Below are positions 43,902-58,015 of a DNA stretch of 64,000 nt, piece after piece. Made by a program: the position numbers and the translations under genes. Source of the stretch: Phlebopus portentosus (Eukaryota > Basidiomycota > Agaricomycetes > Boletales > Boletinellaceae); assembly GCA_037892935.1 (NCBI GenBank), contig JAYXKI010000004.1:434001-498000 (forward strand). Reading direction: 5' to 3'. The stretch's first letter is position 1; the number at the start of each line of letters is the position of its first letter. The notes beneath the pieces were generated by a model, which saw nothing but the letters and a program-made list of their open reading frames with translations, searched no databases and was not told the DNA's origin.

Positions 43902-46108
43902 TCAGGCGCAAGTGGATGTGCTGTTGATGTAGGGGTCACAGACGTGCTCGTCAATCAGCTTCGACGGATCCTTCATCATGTATCCCCTTTCGATGGCCTC
44001 GGAATACGACCTGAATCGATAAAGTGATTTAGCGCTAAGTGAGGTTTAATATCAGTTTACGTGGAAGCGTACTCACCAAACTCTAGGGTAATCGCCAGCT
44101 TCCTCTAACTTCTCAATCTTGAAACTCCAGAACTATACAGTCAGGAGTAGACACTTCCAGTAATTCTCTCGTTACAGAAAATGAAACTCACCATCCAGCC
44201 TGCGCCTTCAGAATAAGCTCTCTTCTGAGCATTTGCCCATTTCATCAAAAATTCGTCGGTAGGGGTCCATTGAGTAGCCAAAGACCGTTCTCCAAAGAAT
44301 AGTGGTGTATTTCCCAATGCTGTATCGTTCTTTACGCGATCCAGGTCTTTGTTCACAGACTTGAGTTAGGTCAAACCTTAAACGCATGGCTATCCAATTG
44401 CTCACTGCAAATGCTTGTAAGGTAAGCCTCCTCAGTCGCATTGGCTACTCCGCCAAACCTGAATAAAATATATAATTCAGCCGTCATTGTCCAGAATATG
44501 CAGAAACAAAAAGTACGAACGAGTAATACAAATGATTGTCATAGGCCTGCGGTCCTATTGCTGCATCCACGGAATTAGGAGGATTGTTCCACTGCCAACC
44601 AATGTCCATAAACCTAACGTTCAGGCGGTTCATTCTGGTGTCTTTGACAGATTCACATGGTTTAGATGCTTACACCGAGGTCAACGGTATTCTGTTTGGA
44701 CATTCGCCACCAAGGATGAAGTCAAAGCCGTATTTGAACGCTATCTCAGCGATCATAGGCGCCGCATCGAGAAGCACCGTCCCAATAGAGCCTCCATAGA
44801 CATCGCCTCCAAGAATGGACTCAGTTGCGTTCAGTGTATTGGGCAAGAGCTTCTCGAGCAGTCCACTGGGTGCCGTAGAATCCAGGTCTACAACACCGAG
44901 GAGAGTCTCTACGGCACGTATAACTCTGACGAAGTTCTTTTGGACTGATTGGAGGGAAACATGTCAGTCGAAATCACAAGTTACTCAGAAAGGTACTCAC
45001 AATCTCCATATCCTGGTGTCTGCGAAGCGTCCGATATCGGTTCATTGATAGCTTCAATACCGACAACACTTGCGAAGTCGGAATCAAGATGGCTCAGAGC
45101 GGTCATGACAGCGGTCCAAACCAAGGCACGATGGTAGTTGTAATCGGTCTATCGGCTTGGTGTCAGGACTTCTAGCAACTCCTCAAGGAGGGCTCGACAT
45201 ACATAGAATTGAACATCGCTGGTACATCTAGGGGAATGAATCAGAAGAACGTCCGTTAAGCGTAACGCAGAAGATTACTCACCTGCCGGCAAACATTTGG
45301 TTGGGACTCGAAACGCCCGGAAGAGCATGATGGTCCAAAATCACTTTGATTCCAGCAGCTTTCAGTTGCCTCAGTCCTCGTTTCTACTCCGTAACTGAGT
45401 TGCTCATGAAATAAATTCCAAGTTGAAAGGAGTCGCACCAGCTGTTTGATACCACCTCGAGGGTAGAACTCGGTTTTACGATCGACCAGAGGCTCAATGA
45501 TCCAGTAGCCAAGCTATCACAATCATAGGAACGGTCAACCCTAACAATGTAGGCTCCGAGATGTCTGACGCTTACCGGGAGGCGAACTGTATTTATTCCC
45601 CAAGATGCGAGACTATCGACGTCGCTCTGCGTGAACCAAGTTGACCTTGCCAATCATCGTTTTAATGCAAATCACCCAGCGAGCGCCTAGGGGGACGCAC
45701 CAGTGGCTGTCGAGTATCTCGTCAACGGTGTCTGGATACGCTTGGGCGAAAGCACTAGAAAATCTCTGAACGAGCCATGATTATCAAAATAGAGCATCTC
45801 ACGCACAATTCTGATGCTATGCAATCCGCACAGTTATCACAAATTTCACCGCCCATCGATTTCCATTCCTTGGGAAGCATCCATGGCTATGCAAACAGTA
45901 AAGAAATACTTAGGAAGGAAAAATATGCCAGCTCTCACCTCCACAAGGAGCCATGAGCCTAAAGATAGCAAGTAAGAACATGCGTTGGATCGGCAAGAAG
46001 ATACGCACCAAGATTTACTCCATAAATTTTGTCTGGAAGTTGAGCAAGTATCGAAGGTATTATGCTTGAGAGGAGGCAGAAAAGCAGAGCGCAAAGACGT
46101 CGGAACAT
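43902..46108 (-). CDS. Glycoside hydrolase family 5, exo-1,3-beta-glucanase-like
   Basis: Intron-rich gene from ATG 46106-46108 to stop 43902-43904. Signal peptide MFRRLCALLFCLLSSIIPSI precedes VNLGSWLLVEPWMLPKEW, a hallmark of fungal GH5 exo-1,3-glucanases. Then come STWFTQSDVDSLASWGINTV RLP, GYWIIEPLVDRKTEFYPRGG, LRQLKAAGIKVILDHHALPG, the acid/base segment VGIEAINEPISDA (Glu in NEP) and the nucleophile segment FFGERSLATQW (Glu after Gly). A PQAYDNHLYYS block and FWSFKIEKLEEAGDYPRVW lead to CDPYINSTSTCA. The mature enzyme should be secreted and act on wall beta-glucan. Beta-1,3 versus beta-1,6 preference cannot be fixed from sequence reading. At least eight introns of 45-70 bp were traced; those between 44500 and 45200 are less certain. 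Confidence 0.85.
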
Positions 46109-47567
46109 GAAAGTGGTCAAAGTCGCATAAGTCAAAGGAACGTGAAATGAATGAGTGACAATGAATCAGAGAGAAAAGTCTGATTTTTACCAGGACGATT
46201 GGGCGTAGCGAGCATTTAAATACGCGTTCGGTGGGCACTTACCCATAAGGTGATAGATCCGTACGAGCGCAGATATCGCAAGTCCATTGCGGTTGATCGG
46301 AAACTTTGGAAGCTTAGCGGAAACAAGTAGGCGGAGAATGAACGTCTCTCAAATTTATTGCATAGGGGGAAGATCGGCGTCCAAGCTTAAGGGATCGGAA
46401 GGTCCGGTTAGTGGGTAGTTCGAATTCAATACCGGGGCAAGATAGAAGCCAGAAGCTCCAGATAATGACCCTAAAGCGGAATATCAAGCATTAACTTCAA
46501 GTGGTCGAGACTAAAGTAATACTAAGTGATCCGGAGCAAGTATTGTACATGGCCAAATGTAATGCCACGTGAGCGTGATCGCTCAGGCTCGAGCAAATGT
46601 TTTGTGGCGAGCGCTCATTACAATTGGCGCCCCCAATTGGCGAGTGATTGTGCAGGTTGAAGATTACGTAAGCGAAGGGTCACTCTCTTTCAAGTCAAGC
46701 GGTTCCAGATACGCACCATCCGCGCGCGGACAGTCAATCTGAATTCAATGTACGGCGAGAAAAAACCCTGTTGTTCTCGCATCCCGACCCCCATTTGTCT
46801 TCACCGACCGTCTTAGGTCCCATCGACGGCATATAGAAAAAAAAACGCGTTCCGCGACCATCTCGGAAGGAACATAAAAGTCGTTCGATTGACGGAGAGA
46901 AGCTTGCCGAGGACGAATATTTCGTACAGCTACGGAATGTATGAATATTCCTCCGCACGCTCGGGTTACTCAGAAGAACTTTACGCTATGATACAGCAAA
47001 GAAAGGCGCTTCAAAGCCATAGCTGAACTGGGATTGCATGTCATCCAGCCGGAGTGGTTCGCTCGGACACGAAATGTGTCTGTTCTTATAGCCTTGACCC
47101 ACGAGCACTACTAGTTCGTCAGTCTATGTACAAACGAAGACAAGTTATTTTTCGTCATTGTGTGACTGTGACTGAAGCACTGCGAGCAGCACACACGTCT
47201 GCTTGCCAGATTATGTAAGCGGGGATTTGTAATATCTCGGCGGATAATTTAGGTGATCACTGACTCGTAGGTCGACGAGTATATCTACTACCTATATCGC
47301 CTACATCCACGCGAATACCGCAGTAATCCTTCTGCAGCCGTTCTACAGCCATTCTTTTCTCAAGCATGTCAGAACAATAATAAAGAAAGAGAAAAAATCG
47401 TCTCTCTACGTCATCTATTCGTACAGGCACAACAAAAAAAAACATGGCACACGTAATGTAACATATAAACAAAGGACACAAAAGAAACCGATTTACTCAT
47501 TACACAGATAACACGAAGACGAAACCCCCAATGAGTAGTGAGTATCGCGCAAGAATGTCGAAAGTCT
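46109..47567. other. Intergenic region
   Basis: 1.46 kb between two minus-strand genes: promoter side of the GH5 gene and 3' side of the OPT gene. Short frames only, none with a recognisable domain. Confidence 0.45.
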
Positions 47568-50500
47568 CTACCATGTCGTAGGGCTGGAAGATCAACTGTC
47601 AGTAACCGGCTCCCATGATGACAAGATTTTCAACAGAGACTCACCCAAATGTCTGCCCGTCAGGAACAGTCTGTAGACTGACGCTGTTCCAGTCGCCGGT
47701 CTTTGCGAAGACAGTGTTTCCCCACCATGTCTGAATGGTGTTAATACCAATCTGACCATTCAATGGGTATTCCAGGCTACAGGAGAGAAAAAAAGAATTG
47801 AATAACCCATCCCTGGCCGGAAAAAGAAAGTGGCCTACCAGAAGAAGATCAAAATAACGGAAATCGCAACACCAGAATCAAGCGCAGCGGAAAGGACATC
47901 TGTAGGAGGCAAGCAAGAGAGTTGAATATCCGTGCTAGGGAGCATGACAGAATACACGCACAGTTGTACTTGGTCCACCAACTGAAATGGCGTCTGCGAA
48001 TGACGTACTGGAAGATGAATCCAACGATGGTCCACGGGACATAGTTGACGGCCGTCGCTGGCGGGATGGCGCCCGTACCGGAGAAGATGACAGGGAAGCT
48101 GTATCGAGGCGGTTAGTCGGGGAAAATAGTTGGCTGAGAAAAATTGCACAGCTGCGTACTTGATATACCGGATAATGGAGTTTGGCCACTTGATGGAGAT
48201 GAGATATCCGACCAGAGGGCAGATTGCACCAATGAGGAAGAAGAATGACAATGCTAGTGATATTCTTGTGTGAGCATACGCCTTTCACGTATTGTGATGC
48301 GTAATATTACCACTGTTAAAAATAAGTTAGAATGTGGGATCCTAACACCACATGTCAGAAGAACTCACTAGTAGATCTGTCCCTTTGAGAACTGGAGCGC
48401 AGGTCCGATAGCACCCCACTAAAGAGATTAGTCAGGAACGTCCGTCCGTCAAGAAAAAGCATAAGCGCGCATTAGAACTCACGATAATCGACGCGGTGCC
48501 GAACACTTCAGTACCAGGACAGATAAAGCCATCCTTCTGCTTCGGGTCGCAGATGTTGCTGATGTTGGAGAACATCCAAGCCTGCACGCCGAGCTGCACT
48601 GTTCCCGCAATAGCCGTGGCGACGACCTGACCGAAGAACATCGGTCGTGGTGGAATCTTCATGTAATGACCCAGTTTGAAGTCGGAAGTACTATAAAGAA
48701 AAAAACAACAGATCAGAATAAAGGACAAACTATTGTGCATAGAGCCGGGACGTACAATGTCAGTGCCTGTGCCATGCTGAAATCGTTCTTTTAGTCTTCT
48801 GTAAATAAAATTGTCCAGCTTTCACTTACGTGATATAGCCCCAAGTCTTGAACATCATCATTGCTACAGGACGGCCAGGGAGAGCATATCCGATGATCAG
48901 CTCCGTGATGACATTCAACCCAATCTGCTGGTTGGTGATAGCCTGGATCATCCCAACAGGGATAATGTATACGAAAGCTAGTAACGATGCAATATGTAAG
49001 AAGAAATGAAAAAAAAACCTATAGACTGAAGAGCATAACCCACCAATGATGAGAGACAGAACGAATGCCCACACCGGGAACTGAGTTGGCCAGACTTCAA
49101 TGGAGATGATACCGAAGACGAACATGGAGACTGTTTTGTATAAAAGTGGACCCGTTAGCAACTGAGATTCGGACTAGACAAATCTGAAAAATTACTCACG
49201 GAAGATAGTCATATACCACCACTCCGGTACTTGCGGGTACACCGACATGAGACGCGCGTGAATGTCCGGTTGCTCGTGCATGGAGCGCCTGGCCTGCACC
49301 CATATTTGCTTGCGGAAGTATAAGAAAGTGTGCGTGAGGGTCGCAGTGATCGAGGCGAAGCTCAGACCGTACTAAAAATTGAAATAGAAATATGCATGGG
49401 ATTTGCTTCTTGTCGGAAGTAGTCGTAATCGGCTTACCGAAATCGCGAAGGTCGTAGACAAGAATAGAGGACTGTACTGGTGATACTTCTCAATATTGAT
49501 CGTCGAGTCATCGTTGAGAATACGTGTAACGTCGTAAGCTTGACCAGTATTATCGAAGGAGTTGCGCGAGCTAATAGGCATGAACTGCGCATACCACACA
49601 TTCTGAGGGGAGAAAACACAAATACAAAAAAAAAAAAGTTAATACGAGAATCTCGGAATCTTCGAAGAAATTGTCACGAACCGAATAGTACAGAACGGGC
49701 ACGAGGATCCAGAAGAAAAATACAAAGCCGACTGCGATGTTTGCCTCGGCCCACCACGGCGTTGCAAGAGGCGAACCAATGTACGCGATCTGTGACCAAT
49801 CGAAAGTAATGAGCGACATGCTGACCAAACTTCGTTAGCGCGTGCTGCTCCTTCCAAATATAGATTTTATCTTACCCCAGGCCACTCGAATACCCAAACA
49901 GCTGGTTGATTTTCTTCATTCATATGAAGTTTCATCATCAAATGAGATTCCATATCAGTCATCAATGAAATGCAGACTCACGATGTTGTCAGGAGCAATC
50001 CAGCACACCCACGAGAAGACCGAAAGTGCCTGGAAGATGTAGCCAGGGAAGAAATACCACACGGCGCTCCCAACGAAGGCATAGAAGAAGAAGCGCTCCC
50101 GGCTGATACCGCCGCGGTTACCCATCCCAGAGTACACTTGGCTGTGTAGCGTGTTGAACAGCGCGCAGTTGACGAGATTAGCTGGCCAGATCATCGAGGG
50201 AGGCTGTACCAAGAATCGACGTGCGATACCACCGATCGAGAACCCGATGAGCTGAGTAGACATCACGACGAGCCATTGGTAGCTGAAGTTGTAGGTCTGG
50301 TTGTAGTACACTCGTTGGACAGCCACGATGTCAGTCTATAGAAGTTGCTCGTTAGTCTGATAGATAGCCTTTGACATTTCCGGATACATACAGCATACGC
50401 GGATCCACCAGCAACGGTAGCCATGATCGTTGCCAGCACATGCTCCTTAACCGTAAATGGACCTGGATTGAGGGGCAACCCAAAGACAGTCACATTTGGC

Positions 50501-51168
50501 ATTAAGCGAGCCCACACGCGGCCGACCGGGAAGGAGAGCAGCTGAGCCACAAGCTGGTACCAAGAGCAGATAAGTTCCTGATCTGATGCAAGGTGCGCAA
50601 GAGGATTCTGAGCTTACGTTTCCGATGAACACGGAGGGATACCTGAAGAAGAAAAACTGCACAATAGGTCAGGTCTGGTCGACTTTCCGAAGAGATCGTA
50701 AAATACCTGGTTCAGGCCACTGATCACGACCGCGAAAATTAGTCCTGAGTAAGGACATAGGGATCAGAATGCAAATGTCATATATTGATAGCTTGATACT
50801 TGCCTATTGTCCACGAGCGTATTGTGGAGACAGGCATATCGGGATCGTCGGTGTTCGCCACGGCGGACCGTACTTCAGGATACGGAGAGTCATCCTCTAG
50901 AAGCAGATCACACCATTATGAGCGAGACTGAACATTACGTAGACAGCGCTCAGGTCAGAAGCTCACCGAATACCAAATGACTTTTGTCGAGGTTCGGGTC
51001 GTCGAACTCAGCAATCGCCGGAATCTGGTCGATGACGACTGGGAAAAGGTAGTAGACAGAATGAGCATCGACTTTGAATACTTCTCGAGGGAGTTACCAC
51101 GCACCATCATGCTTTTCGACGTCCTTCTCATCCGAGATGGAGCTCTGGCTGTTTCGGATTGCCGACAT
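47568..51168 (-). CDS. OPT-family oligopeptide transporter
   Basis: Many-exon gene from ATG 51166-51168 ([19 protein letters not shown]) to TAG 47568-47570. A cytoplasmic N-terminus ends [19 protein letters not shown]. The family signature [17 protein letters not shown] (NPG motif) sits after the first membrane segments. Further blocks: [118 protein letters not shown] and [20 protein letters not shown]. Fourteen or so membrane segments are expected. The last, 16-nt exon gives an ending TFGPTTW usual for the family. The protein imports small peptides (or glutathione-like compounds) with protons across the plasma membrane. Confidence 0.93.
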
Positions 51169-52551
51169 GCTGAACCGCCGTTCGAGGGAAGAAGGGGGTT
51201 AGGTGTAGCTGAGGAGGATAGCCTCTCGGACGGCGAGGAGAGGGAGATAGACAGGAGCATTGTGATCGTATTTAAAGAGGCGGAGCACACGACGAAATGT
51301 GATCCAGTATGCACACAATAGCACGCGATAAGCCATATGGACGCGAAGAGTGTGAGGAGGAATTGGTGGCGCGCCGGCAGAAGGACGATGATACGCATAA
51401 CCAGGTGCGGGAGATACTACACACGGATGCCCGGTTTAGCATGGAACCATACGTCCGGAAGCATATCCAGGGCAGCCATTCGATTTCTCCGATCCGTTGC
51501 AGCTCTAGCTTCACAGATCTGGAGTTCACCAGCACCAATCCAGACTACCAGATTAGATCGAGAACATTGGAAAAAAGTAAGGACAAGCATGTGGTGCGCC
51601 TTTGGAATATGCAAATGGGATTTGCAGAGAGCCGCAGAGGACACCCGGTGCTTAGTTAACGCATGGGCGAGAAGACCCGACTATTTCCCCATGGCGTGCT
51701 TCTTGGAGAAGGACCAGGTGGACGATGCAAAATTAGCATATTTCTTCCGCTCTTGCTCCTAGTCGCCCGAGAGAATAGGAGATTGACGAAGTGTTTCCGT
51801 CCCTACTAGACTTGTTGCCATCTGACAACCTGATTGCATCTCACAGAAGTACTACTGAGAACTTGAGTTTTAACAAGCGGTCCGTTTTCGTTCCTACTCA
51901 CGTGACGTTTATATGTTTTTCATTGAAGTTGTTCGAGGTCATTTCCTTTCCGAGCCTATCCCAAACTTGTTATCGCACTGCTCCGCTGTGATGCACCGGT
52001 CGATTCTCCTTCCCAACCGCTCGAGTTTGACTGGCCCATCTCATGCCAAGAAATCCTGAAGGCGCCCTTGTTGGCAGATGGAATGCTTCATCTAAGCCCG
52101 TCCTCCCACGTTCTCAATTCGTACCATAAACACCCACACACGGAAGTTGAGGTGAAGATAACAGCTGCAGACTTTTATTCCCGGAAGGTCGGCGAATCCA
52201 ACTCCAAATAATTCAGCTAGGCACCCAACGTAGGAAAAAAAATGGCGGCGGCGGTATTTCAAAATCTGTCTTTAATTGGTTCAGATTGCCCTCCGTGTGG
52301 AGAAACCTTGCCCTCTCAGCCCGCCGGCCCCCAACATTCCGCGGGTGGAACGACTTCTTTCATCAGGTACGTACTGTACTCCCTCCAAGGCACGGGCCGG
52401 GACTTGTCCCGAACATCTGAACTAAGTGACCCCCTCGGAGCAGCGAAATACAAATTCAGCGATTGGCTTCCATATTGCAAATGTTACGGCATCTGATATC
52501 CAAGGATAAAAAGAAAAAGAAGGAATAAACAGTACCACAGTAACACCACTC
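51169..52551. other. Intergenic region
   Basis: 1.38 kb upstream of the OPT gene and downstream of the P450 gene. Plus-strand open frames at 51309-51762 have no homology I recognise and no splicing partners. Probably promoter and 3' spacer. Confidence 0.45.
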
Positions 52552-54938
52552 TCAAAGCACAGGCTTGCGGGTGGCTCTCCTCACTAACCTGATTGGTATG
52601 TGGTTTACCGAGAGCGTCATCACCATCTGCGCCTGAAGCACGCGGTGGCGCGCCTGCTCCTTGGTCTCACCAGGGTTCATAACAACCTCGACCTTGAAAT
52701 CACGGAGCAACATGGTGAGCCAGCACACAGCCTCTGTCATCGCAAATTTTCTTCCAATGCAAGCACGCGGTCCTAAATGTTGGGAACAGAATTTTCGTCA
52801 GGCGAGATTGATAAGAATGGAAAGCGGATTTAAACATTTCAGCAATGAGTATACGTACCGACGCTGAAGGCTGTGAACGAGTCGGGCATACCGGAAGATT
52901 CTTGCGCATACCAACGCGACGGCTTGTACGCATAAGGGTCGGGGTAGTAACGCGGGTTGTACTCTATCGCGGCTATCATTAACCGACAAGATTCGTTGGG
53001 AGATGCGCCTTTATACTCACGTATGCCAACCATGTCAACATTGACAATCGACTTCCTTGGAACGAATATCTCTTGGACACCTTCTGCGTCTGCAGCCTTT
53101 GGAGTAGATAAGGTTGTATCTCTTGTCGGCTGCCTGATCATAACCGAACCCGTCGCTACGACAAGTCTTAACCCAATTCATTCAAATATCATAGTGACGC
53201 ATCGTGAACTCACGTATCAATCGGAGCGCCTCGAAAAATGCCGACAGCACTTTGTAAAGTGCCCCATAGTCTTCGAAAGTCTGTTGTGCAAGAATGACTT
53301 ACTCCGGTGTTAAAAAAAGAAAGAAAACAATACGTACAGGGTCACGCTCATCTCCCACAACGCTCATTATCTGCTCGTACACCGCATCTTGTTCTTCCTG
53401 GTAGATTCCCAGAAAACCGAGAGTTGCAGCGAGCGTATGGCCAGTTGTCTCTGATTGATGATATGTTTAAAATAGTCATCCCAGAGCATAAGGTGCATTC
53501 TCAGGCACTCACCATGGCCTGCAAATAATAGCACGAACACGTTACCTATCTGTACGGAGTAACGATAAGTGCTGCGGATGAACGGATCTCCTGACTTCTT
53601 ACCAGTTCTTCATCGTCCAAGGGAAGTTTCTCAGTCTCTGATTCGTTGGCAAGAACAAGACGCGAGAAAACGTCATTCCGGCGGATCTCCAACGTCCCGT
53701 TCTCATTGATTTCCTGCCTTATCTCCTCCTTCCGAGAGCGACTTGCGAGTGCATGAAGGCGTCAAGTGTCCGGAAAGCGGTCTCAACGCGTTGATACCTT
53801 ACCAGTTACTGTCAGCCATGACTTTCATCCCAAGGCTTCGAAGGAAACCTACTTCCTGATGGGAAGCTTCCAAAACCATTTTGGAGCGGAAGTACGAGCA
53901 AGATTGTACGTCGATACAATGGCGAGCGCCTCTTGGATAGACATGGAACCATCCGAGGCAGTGGGAGGTTCATCCCAGGTAAACGGTAAGCCGAATCCAC
54001 AGCTTACGATAACGAATAAGGCCAGCTGTAATACTAATCATCATTTTCGTGCGCTTATCACAAGATGAAAAGAACAAACCTTGAACGTGTACGTCTGGAT
54101 CACAGGAACGTCCACTACGTCTTTTGCAAGCCATCCTTCCTTGATTATCATTTCCCTGTATACTCTGAGCGTCTCATTCCAGACGAGAGTGTATCTGGTT
54201 AAGAGGCGCTTATAAAATGCTCCGCAGCAGTATCATGATGATGTTGCTCACGTCTTATTATTGAAAGCAGGACCCATGATTCTTCGGTGCCGACGCCAAA
54301 GTTCGCCTCCTTCCGCACCCCCGAGATTCATACCGAATAACCTTGAACACAAGTTCGCAAGAAAATGATAAGGAATGTCGAAAGAAGGGCCTACAAAAGA
54401 GCCACACTGTATTCTCTTGGCTTGACCCATGGTGAAGTCGGACCACCAGCTACAATCTGTCGGGCAACGTCCAAATTTGCCGTCCATATCCTCGGGGAGC
54501 CCCAGAGGAAAGGCACGATGGAAATCGTATCAGATCCATAGCGTGCATACACTACAAGGAAAATCGACGAATCGGTGTTAACAAGACTAAGACATAAATG
54601 AATAGGTTAATAAAATAACTCAACAAGTCAGGCGTTGAGACCACTGGAAATTAAGACCAGGATGCCACCGAGACTCGGGCATCACCGCCCCAAAGAACGT
54701 GAAGGGCTCAAAAAGACAACGAAGGCCCGGTAGGTAACTCACCGCCTACCGTAAAGGTTGTCAGATATGAATAGCAGTCATCAAGCACTCTACTTGGTTT
54801 ACCCACCTTCAATCCCGTAAGAACCACATACGCGCGGTAAAGGAAGTACGAAGCCAGGAAGCCAAGAGCGGTTGTCTTTGCATCGAGCGCTTTCAGCGCG
54901 CCTGCAATGCTAATTAGCTGCATCGGAAGCGGCGACAT
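52552..54938 (-). CDS. Cytochrome P450 monooxygenase
   Basis: Multi-exon gene from ATG 54936-54938 to TGA 52552-52554. N-terminal hydrophobic anchor (TTALGFLASYFLYRAYVVLT). Conserved blocks in order: YARYGSDTISIVPFLWGSPR, ELWRRHRRIMGPAFNNKT (C helix, WRRHRR), FVLLFAGHETTGHTLAATL (I helix, AGHETT oxygen-activation motif), ALYKVLSAFFEALRL (K helix ExxR), YNPRYYPDPYAYKPSRW and FSVGPRACIGRKFA, whose Cys binds heme. All catalytic landmarks are present, so the enzyme looks functional. It is an ER-anchored monooxygenase resembling basidiomycete families of the CYP5144/CYP63 kind; subfamily and substrate not assigned. No biosynthetic backbone gene is nearby. Confidence 0.92.
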
Positions 54939-55197
54939 AGTAGGTTATGTCCAACCCGCCGTCTCCAGAGCATCCATCCCTACAGCGTCCAGTGAGAGAA
55001 TTATTATTATTCAGATCAGGGTCGTCGGACTTGCACACGATTATGATCCAATCACGGCACTTCTTGCCAGGTTGCCGAGGACTTACCCGAGTCAGAAATA
55101 ATTACGTAAACTCAACCAAAAGCATAATATTTATTTATACCATACCACCAGAATCCCGCAAGGAAATATAAAATAATTCAGTGTTCCTGTATAATAT

Positions 55198-56432
55198 CTA
55201 ACAGCCCATCTCAACCCCGTCGTATGGACCATCGTGATCCGACTCATTGCCTTCAAAGATATTCGGGACGTCACCAGTGCTGCACAAATCCGAAGGATTG
55301 TCTTGACCTAATTCATAAAAAAATGAGGACGTAGCATTAACGCAATGTGTTTGTTCTTCCTGGGAACTACCCACCAGGACATGCATCCCATGCTCCAGAA
55401 TCTTGAATGTGCACTTCTCCACTGGGATGATGGAAACCCAGGAACTTGCCAGGGACAATCGGGACGATGTCTTCTTTGTTATTAATCCGTGTCAGCCCGG
55501 TCCCTCCATTCAAGCTCGTAACGTGCGCATCTACATAGTCCGCGAATGCCTGGTTACCTACGCGAGGCGTGCCGTAGACTATTGTTTTAATCGTTGTTCC
55601 CGCGGGCAGGTGCAAAGGCAAGAACACGGAGTCGATTAGCGCAATAGCTCCGCCGAGGGAATGCCCAACTACCGAGACAGAGGCTCCGGAATGCGCGGAT
55701 AATGTTGAAGTTACGGCTGACAGAATAGCGTTCGCAGCACTATCGGTTTTTTCAGAATTATACCCACAAACGTAATGAAATTAACGCTTACTTGGCTTGC
55801 TGTCCAGCAAATCCAGCATGCACTTCTACAGATGAAGACACACCAGGGAAGAGCGTCGAATCCAAACTCCTCTTTTCTATTTCGATATCGCTCAGTTCGG
55901 ATACGCTTGTTTATTATAAGGACGAAAGTAAATGAGTCTTCTTCAGATGTAATGTCAAATCAAATCCAGCTTACAATGATGAAGTATTTGTCCCCTCATG
56001 AGCCACAATGACCGTATTCAGAGAAGGGTCAAATCCAACATACCCTGCGATATTTTTGGAAGACCTCGATAGGCATGCGTTTGTCAAACCATCAGAGTAA
56101 ACACGTACAGAACTGCGTGTCAGTGCCGTCCCCTCCGGTCGCGGTGGGTATGAATCCTGCATTTGCCTCACAATTGGCTATTTTTACAGAATAAATTTTA
56201 GATCATCATCAGATGGAGAATTCCGAAATAGAAGCTAACCTCCGCAGTTCCAGTTCATAATAGCACTTGGCTGGCAATACGCAGCGCTCGCATAGACCGT
56301 GAACCTTTTGAAACTCGCGATTTGCGAAGCAGATAAAGTCGTTATTGCCTGCCTCCGTCGGGCAGCGAGAGGCGTAGCATACGCGATATGCAAGAAGAAG
56401 AGAGCGAATACCAGCGCAAAGAGGTGATTCAT
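55198..56432 (-). CDS. Secreted class 3 (Rhizomucor-type) lipase
   Basis: ATG at 56430-56432 begins a signal peptide (MNHLFALVFALFFLHIAYAT) and short propeptide (LAARRRQ). The mature part has TLSASQIASFKRFTVYASAA YC, WNCGGNCEAN, DGTDTQ, the oxyanion region YVGFDPSLNTVIVAHEGTNT, the nucleophile elbow SVVGHSLGGA (GHSLG), IKTIVYGTPRVGNQAFADYV, the catalytic Asp segment NNKEDIVPIVPG and the catalytic His segment GFHHPSGEVHI. Ends DGPYDGVEMGC at 55198. All three catalytic residues and disulfide-forming Cys are present, so an active secreted triacylglycerol lipase is expected. Introns of about 50-60 bp separate these blocks. Confidence 0.92.
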
Positions 56433-58015
56433 TGCGAGAGCGGGAGAAGGATTACACCGCGACTCGGCTTCAAGTTCGGACCTACGAGGGAAAAGACGAA
56501 GGCTCTGGAAGACCAGACTGAAGCAACGTCGTGGCATTTATACACACAACTCTTTCTCTCTGCGCTGCGTAAGCGCATGACATTGGCTTCGCGAACATCA
56601 ATCCGTTTCTATTCGGATTGATACATAGTGTCAATCGTAGCTTGATGTGATTGCACGAATCGGAAAATCTTCACAATCACTGCAATGCAATGAATAGAGA
56701 CCTAAATTCGGACCGTTACTACTAGCGTTAAATAGTAAGTACGTATGCGCATATAGCAAGAAGAAGCAACCGGTGCAAAAGCTCCCGTTGATTCCGAGCA
56801 ACAAATAGGTTCTGGTGAGATCGGGTGATCAATTCGTCGATATTGCATCGCATGGTGAAGACATGTTTTTCATGCAGTAAAGCGAGCATGAGTTACGCTG
56901 TCAGACACACCTCTTCAGTTGGACCGAGTGATGATACATTCCGGAGCAACGGAGACAGGAATTAATCACAGACATCCAGTCATAAGTCGAATAAAAGAAG
57001 TAGGGCATTCATATAAATACGTAGGCACGGGAAAAAATGCTTGAGGTCCATATGCACGTCGTTAGAGTCCATGTTGAACTGCAGTGAGTACGCAAACACG
57101 TTTGTCAGATAAGAAATCCCATGTGAAGGACTCGACGTTTCGCTCGGATTGTATAATGAATCGCCAGGTAATGGTCGATGTTTCATCCAACAGCACAACA
57201 GCATATCAGCGGGCAGAGATTTTGGGGACATATCAAGCACGTGCGTTCTCCCAAACACCTCGGAACCGGCGCATCAGCGAGGCAGAAAGGCGCGGATTCG
57301 GAATGTGCACGTTCGTGAGAAGCCAGAGACCAGCTCACCGACAGACTAGTACTGTCATTCCCACAAGCTCACACACAACCATCTATTCCGCAGCAAATTC
57401 GAACGGCTCCCGTCCGTCAGCGAGGCTTCAAAGGGCGAACGTAACGCTACCACCGCGCGAAGTGTACGTATCGTGGGATTTACAGCGAAACCATCATGAT
57501 CTCTCAAGTAGCAAGACCTCAATCGAAGCCAGAAGAAAGAAACGAACTTCGCGATGACCGTTACAGTGAGTGGGTTCTCATCAAAGGACGTTAGTCGAGT
57601 TGATGACACCTGCTAGTACATAAAGGATCCGTTGAGAGATTAGACTTTGGAGAAAAAGCTTGACGCCACAGCCACAGAAGATTTTCCCACCAGTAAGATT
57701 TCTTTTCGAAATAAAAACGAACAAGTCACAACAGCACGCCCAAAAAGGCCGTCACCCTCGAAGGTAGACCGTGCTACCAGACCTCGGAAGACCTAAGCTA
57801 TGTACTCCAGCATCATCCCAAATTCTCACATACGCCAGCTTCAGATTGATGGACACATACAGATCAATATTCATGACAGCAACTGACGATCACGAACCCA
57901 ATCTGTCGCAACGCAACACGGGAGGCATATATAGCATAGCATTCTAAATAATTATGACCTGAAAGGTATTACGGTCTACAACTTTTAAGACGGGCTTGTA
58001 CGGATGGTTCAAGTA
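56433..58015. other. Intergenic region
   Basis: 1.58 kb between the lipase promoter side and the 3' end of STT3. A plus-strand frame of 157 codons at 57084-57557 and an overlapping minus frame have no recognisable domain or spliced extension; treated as chance. AT-rich around 57650-57990. Confidence 0.45.

Noticed and set aside
51309..51762. Overlapping plus-strand frames of 116 and 141 codons
   Set aside because: No recognisable domain and located upstream of the OPT start; most likely chance frames.
57084..57557. 157-codon plus-strand frame between lipase and STT3
   Set aside because: No motif, unusual polar composition, overlapped by an equally open minus frame.
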